Below are positions 5,612 to 11,316 of a stretch of 16,021 bases of DNA, one piece after another. Within the stretch, counting starts at the first letter, position 1. Each line of letters begins with the position of its first letter. This DNA comes from DASUMF01 sp040510575 (GTDB taxonomy: Bacteria; Actinomycetota; Acidimicrobiia; IMCC26256; DASPTH01), in contig JBEVIU010000159.1 in assembly GCA_040510575.1 (NCBI GenBank), forward strand, positions 1 to 16,021, in the 5' to 3' direction. The notes below the pieces were generated by a model that saw only the letters and a list, made by a program, of their open reading frames with translations, made no database searches and was not told the origin of the DNA. Both the position numbers and the translations under genes were made by a program.

Positions 5612-6871
5612 ATGGCGAACGTGTTGGACGGCGTGAAGGTCGTCGAGATCTCCATGTGGGCCTACGTGCCGAGCGCGGGCGCGGCGCTGGCCGAGTGGGG
5701 CGCCGACGTCGTCAAGATCGAACCGCCGACCGGCGACCCGATCCGCGGCCTCTTGAACGCAGGCGTCGGCCCCATGGACGGCATCGTCTTCCCGTGGGAG
5801 CTGTGGAACCGCGGCAAGCACGCCATCGCCCTCGACCTCACCAACCCCGAGGCGCAGGAGATCGTGCTCAAGCTCTGCGAGGACGCCGACGTGTTCCTCA
5901 CGAGCTACCTGCCCCCCGTGCGCAAGAAGCTCGGCATCGACCTCGACACCGTGCGGGCGCGCAACCCCAAGATCATCTACGCCTGTGGCAGCGGTCAGGG
6001 CGCGCAGGGACCCGAAGCCGACAAGGGCGGGTACGACTCCATCAGCTTCTGGTCGCGTGGCGGTGTGTCGGCGTCGGTCACGCCGCCCGGCTACCCGCGA
6101 CCCGTGGGTATGCCCGCAGGCGCGTACGGCGACTCGACGAGCGGCATCGCGCTCGCGGGTGGCATCGCCGCCGCGCTGGTCAAGAAGGCCCGCACCGGCG
6201 AGGGCTCGCTGGTCGACGGCTCGCTGCTGGGCACCGCCATGTGGGTCATGCAGATGGGATCGGTGGGCGCGGCCGTCATGGCGGCGTCGTCTCCGGAGAT
6301 GGCCGAGATGATCAAGAACCCGCCCCCGCCGCCGCCGTCCGACAGCACGCTCCCGCCGCCGGTGGTGTTCAACCCGCTCGTCAACAACTACCAGACGTCG
6401 GACAACCGTTGGGTCGCGCTCTGCATGTTGCAGCCCGACCTCTATTTCGAGGGTCTGGTGCGCGCACTCGGTCGCGACGACATGGTCGACGACCCGCGCT
6501 TCGCCACGCCGGCCGACCGCGCCACGAATGCCGGCGACATCGTCGAGGAGCTCAACACGACGTTCGCCAAGCTCACGCTCATCGAGGCACGCGAGGTGCT
6601 CGGCTCGCAGCGCGGCCAGTGGGACGTCGTGAATCGCGCCATCGACCTCCTCGACGACCCGCAGGGACGCGTCAACAAGTTCGTGCAGGACGTCGACTAC
6701 GGCAACGGGCGCTCGCTGCCCATGTTCACGAGCCCGGTGCACTTCGACCGCACCGCGCCCACGCTCACGCCCGCGCCCGAGTTCGGTGAGCACACCGACG
6801 AGATCCTCGCGTCCATCGGCATGGACGACGAGCAGGCGCTGCAGGCCAAGATCAGTGGCGGGGTGATCTGA
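5612..6871 (+). CDS. Family III CoA-transferase (CaiB/BaiF type)
   Basis: 419 residues, the usual family length. It moves CoA from a donor thioester to a carboxylate through an enzyme-bound aspartyl intermediate. The N-terminal LDGVKVVEIS, GADVVKIEPPTGDP (30-43), NRGKHAIALDL (66-76) and KKLGIDLDTVRARNPKIIY-type blocks are clear. Asp174 in AYGDSTSG matches the catalytic aspartate of formyl-CoA transferase. ATG 5612 has AGGAGAGGA just upstream (5596-5604). The long in-frame extension upstream has no family similarity and is antisense to the thiolase-like gene. A proline run (about 231-246, NPPPPPP and LPPP) interrupts the domain linker and may need EF-P. It probably activates the substrate handled by the neighbouring dehydrogenases and crotonases. 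Confidence 0.93.
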   Translation: MANVLDGVKVVEISMWAYVPSAGAALAEWGADVVKIEPPTGDPIRGLLNAGVGPMDGIVFPWELWNRGKHAIALDLTNPEAQEIVLKLCEDADVFLTSYLPPVRKKLGIDLDTVRARNPKIIYACGSGQGAQGPEADKGGYDSISFWSRGGVSASVTPPGYPRPVGMPAGAYGDSTSGIALAGGIAAALVKKARTGEGSLVDGSLLGTAMWVMQMGSVGAAVMAASSPEMAEMIKNPPPPPPSDSTLPPPVVFNPLVNNYQTSDNRWVALCMLQPDLYFEGLVRALGRDDMVDDPRFATPADRATNAGDIVEELNTTFAKLTLIEAREVLGSQRGQWDVVNRAIDLLDDPQGRVNKFVQDVDYGNGRSLPMFTSPVHFDRTAPTLTPAPEFGEHTDEILASIGMDDEQALQAKISGGVI

Positions 6872-6878
6872 CGCTCCG

Positions 6879-6903
6879 CCGTCATCGGCATCGGGCCTGA
6901 CGG
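6879..6903. terminator. Weak hairpin between convergent genes
   Basis: CCGTCA (6879-6884) pairs with TGACGG (6898-6903) around a 13-base loop, in the 76-bp gap between the CoA-transferase and the peroxiredoxin. A second small dyad, GTCGG and CCGAC, lies at 6909-6925. Neither has a T-run. Either could terminate in one or both directions, but the support is weak. Confidence 0.28.
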
Positions 6904-6947
6904 TCTACGTCGGGCGCGATCCGACCAGCACCCAATAGCGGGGTCCC

Positions 6948-7412
6948 TCAGCTGCTCGCGGCGGCCTTGCGCTTGCGAAGCACCTCGAGCGCGTCGTCGG
7001 CATGCATGTCCATGTTGCGCTCGCTCTCGATCACTGCGAGAACCCGACGATCGGTGTCGATCACGAAGGTGGACCGCTTGTTGATCGGCATCAACGAGCG
7101 CTTCACGCCGAACTGCTTCGCCACCACCTTGTCGGGGTCCGACAGCAGCGGGTAGTCGAACGAGTGCTTCTCGCTGAACTGGTGCTGCTTCTCGACCGAG
7201 TCGGCGCTGATGCCGAGGCGACGCCCGTCGACCGCTGCGAACTCGGAGGCGAGGTCGCGGAAGTGACAACTCTCCTTCGTGCAGCCGGAGGTCATCGCCT
7301 TCGGATAGAAGAAGAGCACGACCGGGCCCTTCGTGAGCTCGTCGGAGAGCTTGAGCATGCTGCCGTCGTCGGCCGCGAGCTCGAAATCGGGAGCGAGATC
7401 ACCTGTGTTCAT
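6948..7412 (-). CDS. bcp: Bcp-type peroxiredoxin (thioredoxin-dependent thiol peroxidase)
   Basis: 154 residues, full length for the Bcp/PrxQ group, cytosolic with no signal peptide. It reduces hydrogen peroxide and organic hydroperoxides using thioredoxin. APDFELAADDG, VVLFFYPKA and the peroxidatic motif P37-x-x-x-T41-x-x-C44 are present. Cys49, five residues on, is the expected resolving cysteine as in E. coli Bcp. NKRSTFVID carries the region near the conserved arginine. One small deviation is TSGC in place of the usual TPGC. The minus-strand ATG lies just after TAGGGT, which could be a -10 element or a Shine-Dalgarno. The gene is separated from the upstream membrane protein by a strong hairpin, so it probably has its own promoter. 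Confidence 0.95.
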   Translation of the reverse strand: MNTGDLAPDFELAADDGSMLKLSDELTKGPVVLFFYPKAMTSGCTKESCHFRDLASEFAAVDGRRLGISADSVEKQHQFSEKHSFDYPLLSDPDKVVAKQFGVKRSLMPINKRSTFVIDTDRRVLAVIESERNMDMHADDALEVLRKRKAAASS

Positions 7413-7418
7413 GTGCGC

Positions 7419-7424
7419 ACCCTA
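7419..7424 (-). promoter_or_regulatory. Candidate -10 (or ribosome site) of the peroxiredoxin
   Basis: TAGGGT on the minus strand ends six bases before the ATG at 7412. It fits a TANNNT -10 of a leaderless transcript. The AGGG within it could equally be a weak Shine-Dalgarno. No -35 match was found, because that position falls inside the adjacent hairpin. Confidence 0.3.
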
Positions 7425-7443
7425 ACGGGCGAGACGAGCACGC

Positions 7444-7478
7444 CGGTGGGGCGCGCCGCCGAGCGACGCGCCCCGCCG
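7444..7478 (-). terminator. Strong stem-loop after the 69-residue membrane protein
   Basis: GGGGCGCG (7448-7455) and CGCGCCCC (7467-7474) pair perfectly around an 11-base loop. The stem extends through a T-G wobble and CGG/CCG to 7444 and 7478, giving about 12 bp. It lies 32 bases past the stop of the small membrane protein gene and upstream of the peroxiredoxin, both on the minus strand. It is therefore placed as a terminator separating the two units. No pronounced T-tract follows. Confidence 0.55.
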
Positions 7479-7510
7479 TGCGAGCGGTGTGTGCGATCCC
7501 GTGTGTCGGA

Positions 7511-7720
7511 TCAGTAGCGGTAGGCGCTGCTCGAGCCGGCACCGATGAGCAGGCTCACCACGGTGCCGAGCGGCAGGATCGCCCAGTAGCTCAACGCGGC
7601 ACCGACGTTGCCGAAGAACAACATGAGCAGCCAGGTCACCGGGAACGTGAGCACGAGGAACACAAGGAACAGGAGCGCCAGCGAGGCGAGGCTCGCGAGC
7701 AGATTCTCGACGATCTTCAT
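7511..7720 (-). CDS. Small two-helix membrane protein
   Basis: 69 residues. A hydrophobic stretch at about 6-36 and another at about 41-61 predict two transmembrane helices joined by a short FFGNVGAA turn, with a polar SSSAYRY tail. I recognise no family or function. ATG 7720 is chosen because homology-free but clearly hydrophobic coding begins there. A purine-rich GAGGGG also lies nine bases upstream on the minus strand. The open frame continues far upstream, but only as antisense to the topoisomerase gene. The gene is divergent from topoisomerase IB across 126 bp and followed by a strong hairpin, so it looks like a monocistronic unit. Confidence 0.7.
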   Translation of the reverse strand: MKIVENLLASLASLALLFLVFLVLTFPVTWLLMLFFGNVGAALSYWAILPLGTVVSLLIGAGSSSAYRY

Positions 7721-7846
7721 GGGAACACCCCTCAATAGGTCGAAACGAACGACGACCGAGCGTACGTATCGAGCAAGGGACGCGCGCGCATGCCCCGTGC
7801 CACGGTTGGGTACGGAGCGATCCACCGCCCACCCCGGGAGCAGCCG

Positions 7847-8908
7847 ATGTCGAGTCCTCCGCGCCTTCGCGAGGCGCCCACGCTCCGTCGATCGCATCAT
7901 GACGAGCCGGGCATCTCGCGCCGTCGCGCCGGCAAGGGGTTCTCCTACCGGTGGCCCGACGGCACGCGTGTCGATGACCGCGGCGTGCTCGACCGGGTGC
8001 GTGGCCTCGCGGTACCCCCGGCGTGGACCGACGTCTGGATCTGTCCATCGCCCAACGGGCACGTGCAGGCGACGGGGCGCGACGCCGCCGGGCGGAAGCA
8101 GTATCGCTACCACGACGACTGGCGGGCGGCGCGAGAGCTGGCCAAATTCGGAGCGCTGTCGACGTTCGGCGCATCGCTCCCGGCCATCCGTCGACGACGC
8201 GAACGCGACCTCGCGGAGCTCGAACCGTCGCACGACGCCGTCACCGCAACAGTTGTGTGGCTCCTCGAACAGACCATGATGCGCGTCGGCAACGAGGAGT
8301 ACGTCAAGCAGAACGGGCACTTCGGCCTCACGACCCTCCGGTCGCGGCACGCGCGCGTCAGCAGCAACGGCACCGTGCAATTGGCATTCGTCGGCAAGTC
8401 GGGCATCGTCCACAGAGTCGAGTTGCGAGATCATCGTGTCGCTGCGGTCATCGCGGTCTGCCGCAAACTTCCCGGTGACCACCTCTTCCAGTACGTGAAC
8501 GGCGACGGGGTCGTGCATCCCGTGACGTCGCAGGGCGTCAACAGCTACCTGCGTGACTCCGCCGGCGCCGACGTCACCGCGAAGGACTTCCGCACTTGGC
8601 TGGCAACACTCGAAGTGGCGACCTTGCTGGCACAGGAGGACACCCCGACGACTGCGCGGCAGCTGACACGCAGCACCAACGCGGTGATCGACGTCGTGGC
8701 CGATCGACTCGGCAACACCCGCGCGGTGTGTCGCGCGTCGTACGTCCACCCGGCGGTGCTCCAGACCTTCGCCGACGGCACGCTGCCCGCGCGGTGGCGT
8801 GCGGCCAACCCGATCCGGGCACGGCGTCTCAGCGTCGACGAGCGCCGGCTGCTCGGCTTCCTGCGTTCGATCGAATCTGGCCGCACGCGCTTCGCACGCG
8901 CCGCGTGA
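7847..8908 (+). CDS. DNA topoisomerase IB (poxvirus-like bacterial type)
   Basis: 353 residues from ATG 7847, which has GGGAG six bases upstream. It relaxes supercoiled DNA by making a transient 3'-phosphotyrosyl nick, without ATP. The full catalytic set is visible: Arg146 in MMRVGNEEY, Lys184 in FVGKSG, Arg249 in KDFRTW, Asn290 in RLGNTRAVCR and Tyr299 in SYVHP. The Asn in place of the His used by vaccinia topoisomerase is what the Deinococcus radiodurans enzyme has, and the spacing agrees. The N-terminal part (GFSYRWPDG, LAVPPAWTDVWICPSPNGH, then YRYHDDW) matches the DNA-clamping domain. Bacterial copies are usually accessory and their cellular role is not settled. The gene stands alone, divergent from a small membrane protein. 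Confidence 0.95.
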   Translation: MSSPPRLREAPTLRRSHHDEPGISRRRAGKGFSYRWPDGTRVDDRGVLDRVRGLAVPPAWTDVWICPSPNGHVQATGRDAAGRKQYRYHDDWRAARELAKFGALSTFGASLPAIRRRRERDLAELEPSHDAVTATVVWLLEQTMMRVGNEEYVKQNGHFGLTTLRSRHARVSSNGTVQLAFVGKSGIVHRVELRDHRVAAVIAVCRKLPGDHLFQYVNGDGVVHPVTSQGVNSYLRDSAGADVTAKDFRTWLATLEVATLLAQEDTPTTARQLTRSTNAVIDVVADRLGNTRAVCRASYVHPAVLQTFADGTLPARWRAANPIRARRLSVDERRLLGFLRSIESGRTRFARAA

Positions 8909-8938
8909 GCCAGACGCCGCGTTCGGCGACTCGGCTCA
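8906..8938. terminator. Bidirectional hairpin across both stop codons
   Basis: TGAGCC (8906-8911) pairs with GGCTCA (8933-8938). Inside, AG pairs with CT, and CGCCG (8915-8919) pairs with CGGCG (8924-8928) around a CGTT loop. There is one A-A mismatch and one bulged C. The outer stem consists of the two opposing stop codons themselves. It fills the 27-bp gap between topoisomerase IB and the small membrane protein gene and could terminate both transcripts. No T-tract is present. Confidence 0.5.
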
Positions 8939-9112
8939 GGCCTTGGGCGGTCGGGCGATGACCGCGAAGCCGTAGAAGAGCAGGAACGCGCCGGTCGCGA
9001 TCGTGATGAGGTTCCACGCGCTGGATCCCCGGTCGACGGCTTCGATCACGTTCAGTGTGAGGACCAGGATCCCGCACAACGCCATGACCACGCCTCGGTT
9101 CCGATCTGCCAT
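8936..9112 (-). CDS. 58-residue two-helix membrane protein
   Basis: 58 residues with two hydrophobic segments (about 7-24 and 34-53), a basic N-terminus (MADRNRG) and a basic tail (ARPPKA). I recognise no family. The start is well supported: GAGGAG lies six bases upstream on the minus strand (9119-9124). The ATG also overlaps the preceding stop codon by one base as TGATG, implying coupled translation with the larger membrane protein upstream. The two may act together in the membrane, though that is inference from arrangement only. The gene converges with topoisomerase IB and shares a stop-to-stop hairpin with it. Confidence 0.75.
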   Translation of the reverse strand: MADRNRGVVMALCGILVLTLNVIEAVDRGSSAWNLITIATGAFLLFYGFAVIARPPKA

Positions 9113-9858
9113 CAGTCGCTCCTCGTCGCGGTGCTCGCGGAGGTCAGGACGGTACTTGCCTCCGCACGCTCGTTCTCGACAAGCGTGAACGCGAGCGTGA
9201 TCTCGCACAGGACCACGACGGCGAGCACGAACACCGATGCCGCGAGGTGCGTCAGCCAGAGCAACACCAGGGGGAGGTCGAACAACAGCTCGATCGCGGC
9301 GAAGATCTCGTGCTCGACGATCACTGGCAGGGTCACGACGAGGAAGGTGAGCCAGAACGCGTGTCGCACCAGCGTTGCGGAGCGCTTCATGGCCGACCAC
9401 ACGCCGCGATTCTCAGACACGAGCAGGGGCGGCGCGAGCGCGACGAACGTGAAGAACACGATGCCTGGCAGCACCCCGGCGACGACCCCGACCGCGATAC
9501 CGAGGGTCGTCAACAGGTCGAGGGCGACGAGGCGGCCGTACGGAAGGGTGCGGAGGGATCGTCCCAACGACTCGGCCGGATGACCGAACTCGGGGCCGAC
9601 CACCATCTTGTCGAGGAGCCCACAGCAGAGCGCGTACCCGAACACGACGAGCGCCGTTGCCACGAGCGCGAGCAGGCCGAGGAGCGGGCCGTTCCCTCCG
9701 TCGTCGATCAGGTCTTCGCTCCGATGGCTGACCACGGCCGAGAACAACGAGAGCGGCGCGAAGACCAACGCCGACACGATGAGGATCTTCCAGAAGTGCT
9801 GGCGATAGAGGCGGAGCGCGCGCCGGTCGATCGGCCCCAGGCGGCGAGCGCTCGTCAC
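9112..9858 (-). CDS. Multi-pass membrane protein, resembles the GDPD-associated membrane domain family
   Basis: 248 residues from GTG 9858. Hydrophobic stretches at about 24-44, 57-81, 110-145 (probably two helices), 167-182 and 195-225 suggest about six transmembrane segments. The opening DRRALRLYRQHFWKILIVSAL and the internal E-N-R-G-V-W-S-A-M-K-R-S-A-T-L-V-R segment, followed by FWLTF, resemble proteins annotated as glycerophosphoryl diester phosphodiesterase membrane domain. No catalytic domain is attached. Function is unknown. The GTG is chosen because coding character begins there and TATCGT lies eight bases upstream, matching a leaderless start; there is no Shine-Dalgarno. The frame upstream runs antisense to the neighbouring hydratase gene and is discounted. 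Confidence 0.8.
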   Translation of the reverse strand: MTSARRLGPIDRRALRLYRQHFWKILIVSALVFAPLSLFSAVVSHRSEDLIDDGGNGPLLGLLALVATALVVFGYALCCGLLDKMVVGPEFGHPAESLGRSLRTLPYGRLVALDLLTTLGIAVGVVAGVLPGIVFFTFVALAPPLLVSENRGVWSAMKRSATLVRHAFWLTFLVVTLPVIVEHEIFAAIELLFDLPLVLLWLTHLAASVFVLAVVVLCEITLAFTLVENERAEASTVLTSASTATRSD

Positions 9859-9866
9859 GCCGGCGA

Positions 9867-9894
9867 ACGATACGGTGACGGCCTGACGGACCAA
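9867..9894 (-). promoter_or_regulatory. Candidate leaderless promoter of the membrane protein gene
   Basis: On the minus strand TTGGTC (9894-9889) and TATCGT (9872-9867) are 16 bases apart. TATCGT ends eight bases before the GTG at 9858, so the transcript would begin at about the start codon. It shares the 54-bp divergent gap with the hydratase gene, whose Shine-Dalgarno is at 9900-9906. Confidence 0.42.
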
Positions 9895-9899
9895 AATCG

Positions 9900-9906
9900 A
9901 AGGAGA
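9900..9906 (+). promoter_or_regulatory. Shine-Dalgarno deciding a GTG start
   Basis: AAGGAGA lies six bases before GTG 9913. It fixes the start of the downstream hydratase and rules out the much longer in-frame extension, which is antisense to the membrane protein gene. Confidence 0.75.
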
Positions 9907-9912
9907 CCGCGC

Positions 9913-10707
9913 GTGACTGACGAGCTCGTCCTGGTCGACGTGGCGGATCGGGTGGCCACGATCACCCTGAATCGCCCGGAGGCGCGCAACGCGCTCAACG
10001 GCGAGTTGATCGAAGGGCTCCGATCGCGGCTCGGCGACTGCGACGCCGACGACAGCATCGACGTGATGGTCCTCACGGGTGCCGACCCGGCGTTCTGTGC
10101 CGGCCTCGACCTCGGCTACCTGTCGGAGCGAGCCCAGCGGCGGGCCGCGGGCGAGGACATCTTCCCCACCGTCCCCCTCGGCGCCTCCGCCGAGCCCCCG
10201 ACCGGCAAGCCCGTGATCGGCGCGGTCAACGGCGCAGCCGTCACGGGCGGCCTGGAGGTCGCGCTCGCGTGTGACCTCTTGATCGCCTCCGAGCGTGCCC
10301 GCTTCGCCGACACGCACGCGCGCGTGGGCATCGTTCCCGGGTGGGGCCTCACCGTGGCGCTGCCCGAGGCGGTCGGGATCCGGCGCGCCCGGGAGATGAG
10401 CGCGACCGGCAACTTCGTCGACGCCGCGACCGCGTTGTCGTGGGGTCTGGTGAACCACGTGGTGCCGCACGACGAACTCCTGTCCTTCACCCACGCGCTT
10501 GCCGTCGACATCGCCTCCACCGACCAGGTCGCGCTCCGACACCTCTACGCGACCTATCGCGCCGAAGCTGCGCTGGTCGACGGGCCGCGCTTCGACCTCG
10601 AGTGGGGCCGCTACCGCGAGTGGCAAGATGCGTCGCCCGACGCGGGCGCGGCGATTGCGGCACGTCGCGCGTCGGTCATCGAGCGGGGGCGCAGCCAGCA
10701 GGGCTGA
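9913..10707 (+). CDS. Enoyl-CoA hydratase/isomerase family protein
   Basis: 264 residues from GTG 9913. Canonical crotonase layout: VATITLNRPEARNALN (14-29), FCAGLDL (61-67, oxyanion hole), NGAAVTGGLEVALACD (106-121) and WGLVNHVVP. Glu115 in GGLEVA matches catalytic Glu144 of rat enoyl-CoA hydratase, unlike the other two crotonases in this window. The second catalytic position is His135 in FADTHARVG, a substitution common in the actinobacterial EchA group. It likely hydrates or isomerises an enoyl-CoA in the cytosol. It is divergent from the membrane protein gene and precedes an ETF-beta-like gene by 46 bp on the same strand. A possible separate promoter lies between them, so co-transcription is uncertain. 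Confidence 0.92.
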   Translation: MTDELVLVDVADRVATITLNRPEARNALNGELIEGLRSRLGDCDADDSIDVMVLTGADPAFCAGLDLGYLSERAQRRAAGEDIFPTVPLGASAEPPTGKPVIGAVNGAAVTGGLEVALACDLLIASERARFADTHARVGIVPGWGLTVALPEAVGIRRAREMSATGNFVDAATALSWGLVNHVVPHDELLSFTHALAVDIASTDQVALRHLYATYRAEAALVDGPRFDLEWGRYREWQDASPDAGAAIAARRASVIERGRSQQG

Positions 10708-10739
10708 GTCGGCCCGGTCCGATCTGGGCAGAAGCGCAG

Positions 10740-10745
10740 TAGCGT
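10740..10745 (+). promoter_or_regulatory. Candidate -10 before the ETF-beta-like gene
   Basis: TAGCGT ends eight bases before ATG 10754, the same spacing as at two other leaderless-looking starts in the window. No convincing -35 lies upstream and no strong Shine-Dalgarno precedes the ATG; GTGAG is a weak match. Confidence 0.28.
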
Positions 10746-10753
10746 GAGCCCTC

Positions 10754-11305
10754 ATGCGCATCGTCGCTCTCGTCAAGCAGGTCTCCACGGCCGAGGAGAC
10801 GGAGCTTGCGATGAGCCCGGGCTGCCGGCGCGCGGTGTCGCACGCGGTCGACCTTGCCGATCAGTCCGACGGGACGTGCACCTTCATCTCCCTCGGTGCA
10901 CCGTCGACCGAGGACACGCTGCGCGAAGCCTTGGCGTGGGCGCTCGAACGCGACGTGCCCGCCGACGGCGTGCGGGTCGTCCACCCCGGGTTCGCGGGCC
11001 TCGACGGACACGCCACTGCGCGTGCACTCGCGCTCGCGGTCGAACGACTCGGCCCGTTCGACCTCGTGGTGATCGGGCCCACGTCGGCAGTGACCGACTC
11101 GGTGCACTTCGGCCACGACGTCGCCACGCAGCTCGGCCTGCCCTTCGTCATCGACGAAGGCTGGGCGCCCCCCGACCGCGTCGTGCCCTCGGTCCTCTCG
11201 ACGAGCGACCGGCTCGAGATCGACCCGTGCGCGGTCGACCCGCCCGGGCGGGCCGCGGTGCCGGCGCATCTGCTGCGCACCCTCTCCACCGCCGACCTCC
11301 GCTGA
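10754..11305 (+). CDS. Short electron-transfer-flavoprotein beta-like protein
   Basis: 183 residues. The start MRIVALVKQVSTAEE, the alternating strand/helix pattern with TFISLGAPSTEDTLREALAWAL, and FDLVVIGPTSAVTDSVHFGHDVATQLGLP match the nucleotide-binding domain of ETF beta. ETF accepts electrons from acyl-CoA dehydrogenases. Full ETF-beta proteins run to roughly 250 residues; this one stops soon after the binding loop and lacks the C-terminal part that wraps ETF alpha. No alpha subunit is encoded here. It may be a specialised or reduced paralogue, or another adenine-nucleotide alpha-hydrolase-like protein. There is no sign of frameshift at the end, and it stops 11 bp from the convergent coxL. 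Confidence 0.72.
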   Translation: MRIVALVKQVSTAEETELAMSPGCRRAVSHAVDLADQSDGTCTFISLGAPSTEDTLREALAWALERDVPADGVRVVHPGFAGLDGHATARALALAVERLGPFDLVVIGPTSAVTDSVHFGHDVATQLGLPFVIDEGWAPPDRVVPSVLSTSDRLEIDPCAVDPPGRAAVPAHLLRTLSTADLR

Positions 11306-11316
11306 CGCCTCCCCTA

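Noticed and set aside
7763..7768. TACGTA palindrome in the topoisomerase upstream region as an operator
   Set aside because: The flanking arms are not symmetrical beyond six bases, which occurs often by chance.
9858..10788. N-terminal extension of the membrane protein gene up to 10788
   Set aside because: It would be antisense to the well-supported hydratase at 9913-10707 and has no hydrophobic or family character.
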